Shown: positions 39,073-48,125 of the stretch, in pieces | Layout of the letters: each line of letters opens with the position of its first letter | How positions within the stretch are numbered: position 1 is the stretch's first letter | Origin: Rhizobiales bacterium YIM 77505 | Lineage (GTDB): Bacteria > Pseudomonadota > Alphaproteobacteria > Rhizobiales > Beijerinckiaceae | Assembly: GCA_000745135.1 (NCBI GenBank) | Contig: JQNH01000001.1 | Span: 992,001 to 1,056,000 of the forward strand | Length of the DNA stretch: 64,000 nucleotides | Reading direction: 5' to 3' | Made by a program: the position numbers and the translations under genes | The notes under the pieces: model-generated | What the model was told of the DNA's origin: nothing | Databases searched by the model: none | The model's input: only the letters and a program-made list of their open reading frames with translations

Positions 39073-40665
39073 TCAACCGACGCTCTCGAGGATGACGCCT
39101 TCGTCGCCGCGCAGGTCAAGCGTTCCCTCAACCAGGTCGCCCTCGCCATCGAGACAGGTGGAAAGGACGCGGCGCAGGCGCCCCTGACTGGAGAGGTCGA
39201 CGAGGTGCGGTTCATGGGTGAGGTTGAGCACCACGATCAGCCGCTCCGCGCCGAGTGTCCGCTCGTAGGCGAATGCCGTCCCGAACACGCCGATCGACCG
39301 ATAGCTTCCGACCGAAAGGGCCTTCCGCTCGCGCCGCAGGGCCAGAAGGCGGCGGTAGAGGGAGAGGATGGAGCGAGGATCGCTCCGCATGCGCTCGACA
39401 TTGCACTCGGCGTAGGTCGGCGAGAGCGGCAGCCAGGGCTTGCCGGTGGTGAAACCCGCATGGGGCGAACTGTCCCACTGCATGGGCGTCCGCTCCGGAT
39501 CGCGCCCGAGCCCCAGGCCGGGCTCGTTCTTCTCCCATGGGTCCTGGACGGCATCGTCCGGGATCTCGACCTTGGCGAGGCCGATCTCGTCGCCGTAATA
39601 CATGGTCGGCGTGCCGCGGAGGGTGAGGAGCAGCATGGCCGCGACACGGGCCTGCGCGGCCCCGACCCGCGCCGCGATGCGGGGTTGGTCGTGGTTGCCC
39701 AGCACCCAGTTCGGCCAGCCCCCTTCTGGGAGCGCAGCCTCGTACTCGTCGATGAGGGTCGACAGCTCGCGCACGTTCCAGGCGGTATGGATGAGCTGGA
39801 AGTTGAACGGCAGATGCGCGCCGGCGAGGTCCTGGCCGTAATAGGCGACAAGCCGCTCGATGGGCAGGTAGATCTCGCCGATGAGCACCCGGTCCTCGAA
39901 CTCTTCCAGGACGCGGCGCATCCCGGCGATGATCTCGTGCACGTCCGGCTGGTCGGTGGAATGGATCTGGAGCAGGCGGTCGATCTCGGGGCGGCCGGGC
40001 TGGAAGCCGGGATTTGGCGGATTGTCCCGGAACTCCGGATCCTTCATGAGATGCCAGATCACGTCGACGCGAAAACCGTCGACGCTGCGCCTGAGCCAGA
40101 AGCGCAGCACGTCGTGCATGGCCGCGCGGACCTCGGGGTTGCGCCAGTTGAGGTCCGGCTGCTCCTTGAGGAAGGCGTGGTAATAGTATTGGCCCGTCGC
40201 CTCGTCCCATTCCCAGGCGGGGCCTCCGAAATTGCTGATCCAGTTGTTGGGGGGCGATCCATCAGGCTTCGGATCGCGCCAGATATACCAGTCGCGCTTC
40301 GGGCTGGTGCGGGAGGAGCGGCTTTCCCGGAACCAGGGATGCTGGTCCGAGGTGTGATTGGGCACGAAGTCGAGAATCACCTTGAGGCCCCTGCCATGGG
40401 CCTCGGCGATCAGACGGTCGAAGTCGCCGAGCGTGCCGAAGATCGGATCGACGTTGCAGTAATCGGCGATGTCATAGCCGAAATCCGCCATGGGCGAGGG
40501 GTAGATGGGCGAGATCCAGATGGCGTCGACGCCGAGCCAGACCAGGTAGTCCAGCCGTTCGCAGATGCCCCTGAGGTCCCCGATGCCGTCGCCGTTGGTA
40601 TCCTGAAAGGAGCGCGGATAGATCTGATAGACGACGCCGCGTTGCCACCACTGCCAGTCCGGCAT
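39073..40665 (-). CDS. GH13 alpha-glucosidase/oligo-1,6-glucosidase type
   Basis: 530 residues from ATG 40665, with GGAGG 6 bases upstream; an adjacent ATG at 40668 is also possible. The four GH13 regions are present: DFVPNHTS, DGFRVDV (nucleophile Asp), IGEIYL (acid Glu) and NHDQPR (stabilising Asp). YQIYPRSFQDTNGDGIGDL is the standard N-terminus. It has no signal peptide and is probably cytoplasmic, cutting alpha-1,4 or alpha-1,6 glucosides. It is not in an operon with a sugar transporter. Confidence 0.93.
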   Translation of the reverse strand: MPDWQWWQRGVVYQIYPRSFQDTNGDGIGDLRGICERLDYLVWLGVDAIWISPIYPSPMADFGYDIADYCNVDPIFGTLGDFDRLIAEAHGRGLKVILDFVPNHTSDQHPWFRESRSSRTSPKRDWYIWRDPKPDGSPPNNWISNFGGPAWEWDEATGQYYYHAFLKEQPDLNWRNPEVRAAMHDVLRFWLRRSVDGFRVDVIWHLMKDPEFRDNPPNPGFQPGRPEIDRLLQIHSTDQPDVHEIIAGMRRVLEEFEDRVLIGEIYLPIERLVAYYGQDLAGAHLPFNFQLIHTAWNVRELSTLIDEYEAALPEGGWPNWVLGNHDQPRIAARVGAAQARVAAMLLLTLRGTPTMYYGDEIGLAKVEIPDDAVQDPWEKNEPGLGLGRDPERTPMQWDSSPHAGFTTGKPWLPLSPTYAECNVERMRSDPRSILSLYRRLLALRRERKALSVGSYRSIGVFGTAFAYERTLGAERLIVVLNLTHEPHLVDLSSQGRLRRVLSTCLDGEGDLVEGTLDLRGDEGVILESVG

Positions 40666-40865
40666 CATGATCCTCCGTCGGTGTCGTTGAAGGGCGACCA
40701 CAGGGCTCGGGGCAAGGGCTCCTGACGCTCCACCAACGGGGGACGTTCAGCACGGTTCCGAGGGCCCGCTGAGATCACGAGCTCGACGGCCCCCCGGCAG
40801 TCCATCTCGTATGCGGGGCCGCGCCCCGGCGCCTGGGAGGAGGGGACATCCCGCCGCGATGCGCG

Positions 40866-41621
40866 TCAGCCTTGCGCGGAGTAGCCGCCGTCCAGAGGGA
40901 TGGCGGCACCGGTGAGGAAGTCGGAAGCCGCGCTTGCGAGGAAGACGGCGATGCCGGCGAAGTCGGCAGGGCTGCCCCAGCGTCCCGCCGGCGTGCGTGC
41001 CACAACGCGCTCGTGCAGCCCCTCGACTTGGCGCTTGGCGACGGCGGTCAAGTCGGTGTCGATCCAGCCCGGCAGCACGGCATTCACCTGGATGTTGTCG
41101 GGCGCCCAGGCGGTCGCGAGTGCCTTGGTGAGCTGGACGACGCCGCCCTTGCTCGAGGCATAAGGAGCGGCGAAGGGCACGCCGAAGATCGAGGTCATGG
41201 AGCCGACATTGATGATCTTGCCGCCGCCGGCCTTCTTCATTTCAGGGTAGGCCGCCTGCGCGGTGAAGAAGGGACCGTCGAGATTGGTCTCGATGATCTC
41301 GCGCCATTCCCGCGGCTCATAGAGCTCCGGCCGCTTGCGGTTGTTCACGCCGGCGTTGTTGACGAGAATGTCGAGGCGGCCAAGCCTCTCCACCGTCCGC
41401 GCCACCATGGCGCGACATGACTCCGCCTTGGCGATGTCGACCTCAACGAAGATGGCGCCCGGCCCGAGCTCCCGGAGCGCAGCTTCGGCCTTGGCCGCGT
41501 CGCGCCCCGCGATGGCGACTGTGGCGCCCGCCTCGGCGAGGCCCTTGGCCATGCCGAGGCCAATGCCGCCGTTGCCGCCTGTCACCAGGGCGACCTTGCC
41601 CGTGAGATCGAACAATTTCAT
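40866..41621 (-). CDS. Short-chain dehydrogenase/reductase (KduD/FabG-like)
   Basis: 251 residues. Cofactor loop TGGNGGIGLGMA, NNAG at VNNAGVNN, catalytic Ser in GSMTS and YASSK. The overall pattern, including the VNAVLPGWIDTDLT stretch, resembles sugar-acid SDRs such as 2-deoxy-D-gluconate dehydrogenases. It stands alone, divergent from the DUF1232 gene, with a 178-base spacer. The substrate cannot be fixed. Confidence 0.88.
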   Translation of the reverse strand: MKLFDLTGKVALVTGGNGGIGLGMAKGLAEAGATVAIAGRDAAKAEAALRELGPGAIFVEVDIAKAESCRAMVARTVERLGRLDILVNNAGVNNRKRPELYEPREWREIIETNLDGPFFTAQAAYPEMKKAGGGKIINVGSMTSIFGVPFAAPYASSKGGVVQLTKALATAWAPDNIQVNAVLPGWIDTDLTAVAKRQVEGLHERVVARTPAGRWGSPADFAGIAVFLASAASDFLTGAAIPLDGGYSAQG

Positions 41622-41798
41622 CTCGCATCCTCCGAAAGCTCAAGACGCGCCAGCTCCAGCCCGCGCTCGCGGGCCGAGAGGTGCAAGGCGGTTCGTTCAT
41701 GAGGAGCGCCGACGCTACGGCACGATCTTGCTCCGAGGCAAGATGACCGCTTCTGTGTGCCTGGCGCCACGGGGAATGGATGGGTCACGGGAGGCTGC

Positions 41799-42179
41799 AT
41801 GACCGGCCGTCTGACGAATTGGGCGCGTTCGATCAAGGGCGATGTCGTCGCCGTCCATCTCGCCGCGCGTGATCCGCGTGTGCCTTGGTACGCCAAGGCC
41901 CTGGCCTTGTGCGTGGCGGCCTATGCCCTCTCGCCGATCGATCTTATTCCTGATTTCGTGCCGGTCCTCGGCTATCTCGACGATGTGGTGATCGTCCCTC
42001 TCGGAATCCTCGCCGTGATCAAGCTCGTCCCGCCCGAGATCATGGCCGAGCACCGCGCCGCTGCGGCTGCTATTGCCGAGCGGCCGACGAGCCGGGCGGC
42101 TGCGGCGGTGGTCGTCGCCGTCTGGATTGCCGCGCTCGCGCTGGTGACGTGGTGGAGTTATCGCTGGTTCGCGGGCTGA
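41799..42179 (+). CDS. YkvA/DUF1232 family membrane protein
   Basis: 126 residues from ATG 41799. PWYAKALALCVAAYALSPIDLIPDFVPVLGYLDD (read in parts) is the DUF1232 signature with a Pro-Ile-Asp-Leu-Ile-Pro-Asp core. Two or three membrane segments. Function unknown. A GGGAGGC-like ribosome site is just upstream. Confidence 0.85.
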   Translation: MTGRLTNWARSIKGDVVAVHLAARDPRVPWYAKALALCVAAYALSPIDLIPDFVPVLGYLDDVVIVPLGILAVIKLVPPEIMAEHRAAAAAIAERPTSRAAAAVVVAVWIAALALVTWWSYRWFAG

Positions 42180-42253
42180 CGGTCGTTGCCGCTTCCACCT
42201 CTGTTCTCTGCGGTTGCAGCCGATAGCATAGACGACGCAGAGAGGATCATCGG

Positions 42254-43318
42254 ATGGCGACGGAAGCAGGGGGACGGCGCTGGAAATGCAGGCCGCACGG
42301 CTCGACCTGGGGCGATTTCGGGCCCGACGACGAGTGCGGGCGGCTCAATCTCCTCACGCCCGAGAAGGTGAAGCAAGGGATCGCCGAGGTCAAAGAAGGG
42401 CTGACCTTCTGTCTCAGCCTGCCGCTCGACCTTCCGGGCGGCAACGTGCTCAACCCGCGGCGGCATCCGCCGGTGCTGCGCCCGACCCTTCGCAACGGCC
42501 GTCCCAACATGAACTTTCCCGTCTGCGAGGAGGTCGCGGACGCCACCGACGTCATGTGCGACGACGTCGCCATTCTTCACCTGCAATATTCGACTCAGTG
42601 GGACAGCCTCGCCCATGCGGGCTCGCTGTTCGACGCCGACGGGGACGGGGTGCCGGAACCCGTCTTCTACAACGGCTTCCGCGCCGGCGAGCACATCCTC
42701 GGGCCGACGGACCCGCGCGACGCGGGGGTCGCCTCGGGTTTCGAGCCGCGCACCACCTCGCAGGCGCAGGCGCTCGGGATCGAGAAGATGGCGGAGCGCT
42801 GCGTGCAGGGGCGCGGCGTGATGATCGACCTTGTCGCCCATGTCGGCCGCGAGCGGAGGTGGATCGGCTACGACGCCCTCATGCGCGTGCTCGATGCCGA
42901 CAAGGTCGAAGTGGAGCGGGGCGACATGGTCTGCCTCCACACTGGCTTCGGACAGCTCCTCGTCGAAATGGGCGGAAGGCCGGATGCGGCCCTCGTCAAC
43001 GGCGCCTGCGCAGTCCTCGACGGCCGCGACGATCGTCTCCTTGATTGGATCACCGACAGCGGCCTTGCCTGTCTCATAGCCGACAACTACGCCGTCGAGG
43101 GCTTGCCGGCGCGGCCGCAAAGCGGATGCTGCGCGACCCTGCCGCTCCACGAGCACTGCCTGTTCAAGCTCGGCGTGCCTCTTGGGGAGCTGTGGCACCT
43201 GACGCCGCTCGCCGCATGGTTGCGCGGCCACGGCCGCTGCCGCTTCCTCCTGACCGCGCCGCCGCTGCGTCTTCCCGGCGCCGTCGGCTCGCCGACGACG
43301 CCCGTTGCGACTGTATGA
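42254..43318 (+). CDS. Cyclase/kynurenine-formamidase-like metal-dependent hydrolase
   Basis: 354 residues. Cyclase family (Pfam04199): LPLDLPGGNVLNP leads into the metal-binding region, TQWDSLAHAGSLFD holds the Asp-x2-x-His pair, and later MIDLVAHV and MVCLHTGF. It is longer than classical formamidases, like the larger cyclase-type proteins found in catabolic operons. It is followed after 13 bases by an acyl-CoA dehydrogenase gene, so the pair may degrade one carboxylic or cyclic compound. Reaction unknown. Confidence 0.82.
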   Translation: MATEAGGRRWKCRPHGSTWGDFGPDDECGRLNLLTPEKVKQGIAEVKEGLTFCLSLPLDLPGGNVLNPRRHPPVLRPTLRNGRPNMNFPVCEEVADATDVMCDDVAILHLQYSTQWDSLAHAGSLFDADGDGVPEPVFYNGFRAGEHILGPTDPRDAGVASGFEPRTTSQAQALGIEKMAERCVQGRGVMIDLVAHVGRERRWIGYDALMRVLDADKVEVERGDMVCLHTGFGQLLVEMGGRPDAALVNGACAVLDGRDDRLLDWITDSGLACLIADNYAVEGLPARPQSGCCATLPLHEHCLFKLGVPLGELWHLTPLAAWLRGHGRCRFLLTAPPLRLPGAVGSPTTPVATV

Positions 43319-43331
43319 GGCGAGGGATGCG

Positions 43332-44479
43332 ATGAAGGGCGGGACGACACCAAGCGCCGCGGAGCGCCACGCGGCCGTCGCTGAGATGGTGCGGGAGTTC
43401 GCCGATGCGGAGATCCGGCCGCGGGCCGCGGCGCTCGACGAAGAGGAGCCTATCCTGAGGACCTTTATCGCGCGATGGCGCGGCTCGGCCTCTTCGGCAT
43501 CACCGTCCCCGAGCGTCTCGGCGGTGTCGGGGCCGATGTCGTTAGCTACGCCATCGTCATGGAGGAGCTGTCGCGCGGCTACGCCTCCGTCGCCGACCAA
43601 TGCGGGCTCGTGGAGCTCGTCGCCACGCTCCTGGCCGAGCATGGCACGCCGGCTCAGCAGGAGCGGTATCTCGCGCCGCTCCTGCGCTTCGAGCGCCGCT
43701 GCGCCTACGCCATCACCGAGCCAGAGGCCGGCTCGGACGTGGCGGGCGTGCGCACGACCGCCGTCCGCAACGGAGAGGGATGGCGGCTGAGGGGCGAGAA
43801 GATCTGGATCCACAACGCGCCGGTGGCGGATTTCGCGGTGGTCCTCGCCCGCACCGATCCCGCTGCGGCCAAGCGCGGCATGAGCATCTTCCTGGTCGAC
43901 GCCGACGCGCCCGGCTATGCGCGCGGGCGCAAGGAGCACAAGATGGGCCAGCGCGCCTCGCAGGTGGGGGCGCTCGCCTTCAACGACGTGGCGCTTTCGG
44001 CCGACGCGCTCGTCGGCGAGGAGGGCAGGGGCTTCCCCATCATGATGAGCGTGCTCGACAAGGGACGGGTCGGCATTGCCGCGCTTGCCGTCGGCATCCT
44101 CCAGAACGCCCTCGACGAATCGGTCGCCTATGCCAAGGGGCGGCGACAGTTCGGCCGGGCAATCGCCGAGTTCCAGGCGGTGCAGTGGATGCTCGCCGAC
44201 ATGGCGAAGGCCACGCACGCGGCACGGCTCATGACGCGCCACGCGGCGGCGCGCCTCGATGCGGGCGAGCGCGCGAGCGTCGACTGCGCCATGGCGAAGT
44301 GCTTTGCGTCCGACGCCGCCGTCGAGCACACCGCCAATGCGGTCCAGATCCACGGCGGCATCGGCTATATCCGCGGCACCGCTGTCGAGCGCCTCTATCG
44401 CGACGCCAAGATCACGCAGATCTACGAGGGCACGAATGAGATCCAGCGCATGATCATCGCCCGCCATCTCCTCGCCTGA
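43332..44479 (+). pseudogene. Acyl-CoA dehydrogenase, frameshifted near the N-terminus
   Basis: The start (MKGGTTPSAAERHAAVAEMV) and AAALDEEE run in one frame. Two bases stand where three are needed near 43449-43450; the rest (YPEDLYRAMARLGLFGITVPERLGG onward, read in parts) lies in another frame to 44479. Catalytic Glu is in the C-terminal YEGTNEIQ and AITEPEAGSD is the FAD/substrate region. An internal ATG at 43475 could give a 334-residue product lacking the first helices. Single-base error in the assembly is an alternative. Confidence 0.8.
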
Positions 44480-44492
44480 GGAAGGTCGCTCC

Positions 44493-45251
44493 TCAGCGGG
44501 CGAGCCAGCCGCCGTCCACGGGCAGCACGATGCCGTGGACGTAGTCGGATGCCGAGGAGGCGAGGAACACGGCCGCGCCGCCAAGGTCGGCCGGATCGCC
44601 CCAACGGCCGGCGGGAATGCGCCCCAGGATCTCCGCACTGCGCTTCGGGTCCTCGCGGAGGGCCTGCGTGTTGTTGGTGACGAAATAGCCCGGGGCGATG
44701 GCGTTCACGTTGATGCCCTTGCCCGCCCACTCGCAGGCGAGGAGCCGCGTGAGCCCCGCAAGGCCGCTCTTCGAGGCGGTGTAGGATGCGATGCGGATGC
44801 CGCCCTGGAAGGAGAGCAGGGAGGCGATGTTGATGATCTTGCCGCCCTGGCCGTCCGCCAGCATGCGGCGAGCGGCGGCCTGGGACAGGAAGAACGCCGA
44901 TTTCAGGTTGACGTTCATCACCGCGTCCCAGTCGGCCTCCGTGAAGTCGATGGCGTCGGCGCGCCGGATGACGCCGGCATTGTTGACGAGGACGTCGATG
45001 CGCCCGCCGAAGCGTGCGCCCTCGTCCACGATGCGCTCGATCGGCGCGAGGGTGGCGAGGTCCGCCTCCACCCCGTGAAACCGGGCACCAGCCTCGCGGC
45101 AGAGGCGCTCCGTCTCGGTCATCGCCGAGCGCCCGACGGCGACGATGGCGGCTCCCGCCCGCGCCAGGGCGACGGCGATGCCCTGCCCGAGGCCGGTGTT
45201 CGCGCCCGTCACGATGGCGGTCTTGCCCGAGAGGTCGAAGGGGTTGTGCAT
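44493..45251 (-). CDS. kduD: 2-dehydro-3-deoxy-D-gluconate 5-dehydrogenase KduD
   Basis: 252 residues from ATG 45251, matching KduD length; a GTG at 45266 overlapping the kduI stop is an alternative. MHNPFDLSGKTAIVTGANTG, IASLLSF with the Ser, SYTASKSG with Tyr/Lys, and the AIAPGYFVTNNTQALR block are diagnostic. It reduces 2,5-diketo-3-deoxygluconate to 2-keto-3-deoxygluconate. It is coupled to kduI. The KDG kinase and aldolase are not in the window. Confidence 0.93.
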   Translation of the reverse strand: MHNPFDLSGKTAIVTGANTGLGQGIAVALARAGAAIVAVGRSAMTETERLCREAGARFHGVEADLATLAPIERIVDEGARFGGRIDVLVNNAGVIRRADAIDFTEADWDAVMNVNLKSAFFLSQAAARRMLADGQGGKIINIASLLSFQGGIRIASYTASKSGLAGLTRLLACEWAGKGINVNAIAPGYFVTNNTQALREDPKRSAEILGRIPAGRWGDPADLGGAAVFLASSASDYVHGIVLPVDGGWLAR

Positions 45252-45262
45252 GGCGCCCGCGC

Positions 45263-46099
45263 TCACCGCAGCTGGTCCATCGCCACCATGTCCATGTCGG
45301 TGTAGTCCTGGTTGTCGCCGCCCATGGCCCAGATGAAGGCATAGTGGCTGGTGCCAACGCCGGAATGGATCGACCAGCCGGGAGAGAGCACCGCCTGCTC
45401 GTTGGCGACGACGAGGTGCCGCGTCTCGCTCGGCTCGCCCATGAAGTGGAAGACGCGCGCCGTCTCGGGGAGGTCGAAATAGAGATAGACCTCGCAGCGC
45501 CGGTCATGGACGTGGCAGGGCATGGTGTTCCACAGGCTGTTCGGCTTGAGCTGGGTCAGGCCGAGGACGAGCTGGGACGTCTGGCACACCCCTGGAATGA
45601 TGATCTGGTGGATGGTGCGCTCGTTGGCTTGCGCCGGCGTGCCGAGCTCCATGGCCTTCGCCTGTGAGATGGGAATCCGCACCGTCTCGTAGCGGGCATG
45701 GGCCGGCGTGCTGACGAGATAGAAGCGGGCCGGATGGGCGGCGTCTTCCGATTCGAAAACGACGTCCTTCGTCTCCTTGCCCACATAGAGCGTGTCCCGG
45801 GCATCAAGCTCGAACACCGCGCCGTCCGCGCGCACGCGGCCGGGCCCGCCGATGTTGACGGCTCCGAGCTCGCGCCGGTCGAGGAAGTTCGGCGAGCCGA
45901 TGGGCTTTGGCGCCTCGAGCCGCAGCCCGCCCGTGGTCGGGACGGCGCCGCCGACCACGATCCGGTCGATGTGGCTGTAGGTCAGGCGGATCGCGCCGGG
46001 GACGAAGATCCGCTCGATGAGGAAATGACGCCGCAGCGCCTCCGTGTCGAAGCCGCGCACATGATCCGGATGGCTGACCTGCCTGACCTCGATATCCAT
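45263..46099 (-). CDS. kduI: 5-dehydro-4-deoxy-D-glucuronate isomerase KduI
   Basis: 278 residues from ATG 46099, exactly the E. coli length. Cupin-like fold: GGLRLEAPKPIGSPNFLDRRELG, KETKDVVFES, and the metal-site region TMPCHVHDRRCEVYLYFDLPE and AIWSIHSG-like SPGWSIHSGVGTSHY. It converts the pectin/alginate-type unsaturated uronate product (DKI) to DKII. It precedes kduD and lies opposite the gntR gene. Confidence 0.94.
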   Translation of the reverse strand: MDIEVRQVSHPDHVRGFDTEALRRHFLIERIFVPGAIRLTYSHIDRIVVGGAVPTTGGLRLEAPKPIGSPNFLDRRELGAVNIGGPGRVRADGAVFELDARDTLYVGKETKDVVFESEDAAHPARFYLVSTPAHARYETVRIPISQAKAMELGTPAQANERTIHQIIIPGVCQTSQLVLGLTQLKPNSLWNTMPCHVHDRRCEVYLYFDLPETARVFHFMGEPSETRHLVVANEQAVLSPGWSIHSGVGTSHYAFIWAMGGDNQDYTDMDMVAMDQLR

Positions 46100-46150
46100 T
46101 GAAATCCTCACGGAGCTGTTGACACGCACAACTGATGTGCCAGTGTATGG

Positions 46151-46157
46151 TAGTATG
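46151..46157 (-). promoter_or_regulatory. Candidate GntR operator, site 1 (kduI/gntR spacer)
   Basis: On the minus strand the site reads CATACTAC (plus: TAGTATG at 46151-46157), 52 bases before kduI and 41 before gntR. It lacks a convincing -35 partner on the minus strand, so it acts more like a binding site than a -10. TTGACA at 46119-46124 is a possible gntR -35. Confidence 0.45.
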
Positions 46158-46197
46158 TGAACTTGCGGGGCGACAAGGGCCCCGGGGACCGGAAACG

Positions 46198-46875
46198 GTG
46201 AATTTCCACGACGTCCAGAGTTCAGGATCGGCGGCGCAGCGCGTGGAGCGTGAATTGCGCCGCGCGATCCTCGCGCTCGAGCTGCCGCCTGGCGCGCGCC
46301 TGTCCGAGCAGGACATCGCCGCGCGGCTCGGCGTGTCGCGCCAGCCCGTGCGCGAGGCCCTGATCGGGCTTGCCCGCATGCGGCTCGTGGAGGTGCTGCC
46401 TCAGCGGGGCACGGCCGTCGTCAAGATCTCGGTCAAGAAGATGCTCCAGGCCCGTTTCGTGCGCGAGGCGATCGAGGTGGCCGTGGTGAGGCGCGCCTGC
46501 GAGGCCTTCGATCCGTCGGCTCGGCAACGGATCGAGGGTTTGCTGGAAGCCCAGGAGGAGCTGGCGGGGAACGGGAATGCCGATGGCTTCAAGCGCAGCG
46601 ACGAGCAGTTCCACATCGCGCTTGCGGCCGGCGCCGGATGCCCCATGGCGTGGGAAGCCGTCGAAGACATCAAGGCGCATATGGACCGGGTCTGCCAGCT
46701 GACGCTGCCGGGACCAGGGGCCATGTTGCCCCTCGTCGGGCAGCACCGCGCCATCGTTGCAGCGATCGACGCGAAGGATGCCGACGCGGCCGAAGCGGCC
46801 ATGCGTCACCATCTGACGGAGATCTTGCGGGCGCTGCCCAAGGTGGAGGCGGAGAATCCCGATCTGTTCGAGTAG
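46198..46875 (+). CDS. GntR/FCD family regulator (KdgR/UxuR-like)
   Basis: 225 residues from GTG 46198. N-terminal winged helix (ELPPGARLSEQDIAARLGVSRQPVREALIGLA, in parts) and C-terminal all-helical FCD domain with metal-type His/Asp/Glu residues (FHIALAAGA, HMDRVCQL, HRAIVAAI, HHLTEIL). It is divergent from kduI and precedes a TRAP operon. It probably represses kdu and TRAP genes and responds to a uronate catabolite. Confidence 0.9.
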   Translation: MNFHDVQSSGSAAQRVERELRRAILALELPPGARLSEQDIAARLGVSRQPVREALIGLARMRLVEVLPQRGTAVVKISVKKMLQARFVREAIEVAVVRRACEAFDPSARQRIEGLLEAQEELAGNGNADGFKRSDEQFHIALAAGAGCPMAWEAVEDIKAHMDRVCQLTLPGPGAMLPLVGQHRAIVAAIDAKDADAAEAAMRHHLTEILRALPKVEAENPDLFE

Positions 46876-46894
46876 GTCCGCAAGGTTGTGATGT

Positions 46895-46926
46895 TTGACC
46901 GTGCGGCGGCCGCTGCTAGCATACTA
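46895..46926 (+). promoter_or_regulatory. TRAP-1 promoter with candidate GntR site 2
   Basis: TTGACC at 46895-46900 followed after 16 bases by TAGCAT (46917-46922) is a reasonable sigma70 promoter. CATACTAG (46920-46927) overlaps the -10. It lies 65 bases before the first TRAP gene. Confidence 0.5.
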
Positions 46927-46990
46927 GTCGACGGCAAGAAGAGCTTGTGCAACGCCGAAATCAGAACGGCGACGAGAGCGGAGGAGCGAC

Positions 46991-47986
46991 ATGAAGGTAG
47001 GGCGTAGAGAATTCGTGGTCGGCGCGCTGGCCCTTGGCGGCGCTGGATGGGGTGGCGCTGCCTTTGCGCAGCAGAAGATGGTGCTGAAAGCCACCGACGT
47101 GCACCCGCTCGGCTATCCGACGGTCGAAGCCGTGGTGCGGATGGGCAAGAAGCTGGAGGAGGCGACCAACGGGCGCCTCTCGATCCAGATGTTCCCGTCG
47201 ATGCAGCTCGGCGGCGAGAAGGAGATGATCGAGCAGGCCCAGGTCGGGGCCATCGCCTTCGCCCGGATCAGCGTCGGCCCGATGGGGCCGCTGGTCCCGG
47301 AGCTCAACGTCTTCAACCTGCCCTTCATCTTCCGCGACACCGCTCACATGGAGAAGGTGATCGACGGGGAGATCGGCGACGAGATGTTGAAGAAGCTCTC
47401 CGATCATCCGACCGCAAACCTCATCGGCCTGTGCTGGATGAATGCCGGCACGCGCAACGTCTACAACTCCAAGCGCCCCATCCGGACCATCGAGGATCTC
47501 AAGGGCTTGAAGATCCGCATGATGGGCAATCCCATCTTCGTCGACACCATGAACGCGCTCGGCGGAAACGGCGTCTCGATGGGCTTCGACCAGCTCATCA
47601 ATGCGCTGCAAACCGGGGTCGTCGACGGGGCCGAGAACAACTACCCCACCTATTCCAGCGGCCAGCATTACCGCTACGCCAAGTACTTCTCGGAGACCGA
47701 GCATCTCATGATCCCTGAGATCCTCGTGTTCTCGAAGCGGGTCTGGAACAGCCTCTCCAAGGACGACCAGGCGCTGATCATGAAGCTCGCCAAGGAGGCG
47801 CAGCAGGAGCAGCGCAAGCTCTGGTACGCCAAGGAGCAGGAGGCGATCGAGGACATGAAGAAGAACGGCGTCGAGATCATCAAGATCGCCGACAAGAAGC
47901 CCTTCATCGAGGCGATGAAGCCGGTGTGGGAGAAGCATGCTTCCCAACACGCTGCCCTGATCAAGCGCATCCAGGACGTGCAATGA
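46991..47986 (+). CDS. TRAP transporter substrate-binding protein, DctP type (system 1)
   Basis: 331 residues. Twin-arginine-like signal (KVGRREFVVGALALGG) cleaved near AFAQQ. GLKIRMMGNPIFVDT carries the Arg that binds the ligand carboxylate; GVVDGAENNYPTY follows. It is periplasmic and binds an organic acid, most likely a uronate given the kdu genes. It is followed by a terminator-like hairpin before the permease genes. Confidence 0.93.
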   Translation: MKVGRREFVVGALALGGAGWGGAAFAQQKMVLKATDVHPLGYPTVEAVVRMGKKLEEATNGRLSIQMFPSMQLGGEKEMIEQAQVGAIAFARISVGPMGPLVPELNVFNLPFIFRDTAHMEKVIDGEIGDEMLKKLSDHPTANLIGLCWMNAGTRNVYNSKRPIRTIEDLKGLKIRMMGNPIFVDTMNALGGNGVSMGFDQLINALQTGVVDGAENNYPTYSSGQHYRYAKYFSETEHLMIPEILVFSKRVWNSLSKDDQALIMKLAKEAQQEQRKLWYAKEQEAIEDMKKNGVEIIKIADKKPFIEAMKPVWEKHASQHAALIKRIQDVQ

Positions 47987-48016
47987 TCCCGCGCCTTGTG
48001 AGCGCGTAAGACCGAG

Positions 48017-48056
48017 GGCCGGCCAATTCTGAAGGACGGGATTGCGCCGGCCTTTT
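48017..48056 (+). terminator. Attenuator-like hairpin in TRAP-1 operon
   Basis: GGCCGGC (48017-48023) pairs with GCCGGCC (48046-48052) around a loop of 22 bases, followed by TTTT. It lies between the binding-protein gene and the permease genes, so partial termination would keep the soluble protein in excess over the membrane parts. Confidence 0.5.
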
Positions 48057-48125
48057 CCTTCAAACGTGGGGGACGCCGATGAAAGCCGCAGAACTGTATC
48101 GCTGCGGAACGGGCGAGGTGCGGCC

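Noticed and set aside
40666-40865. Possible small gene between the GH13 and SDR genes
   Set aside because: The open frames here are short and Arg/Pro-rich, with no ribosome site; treated as spacer.
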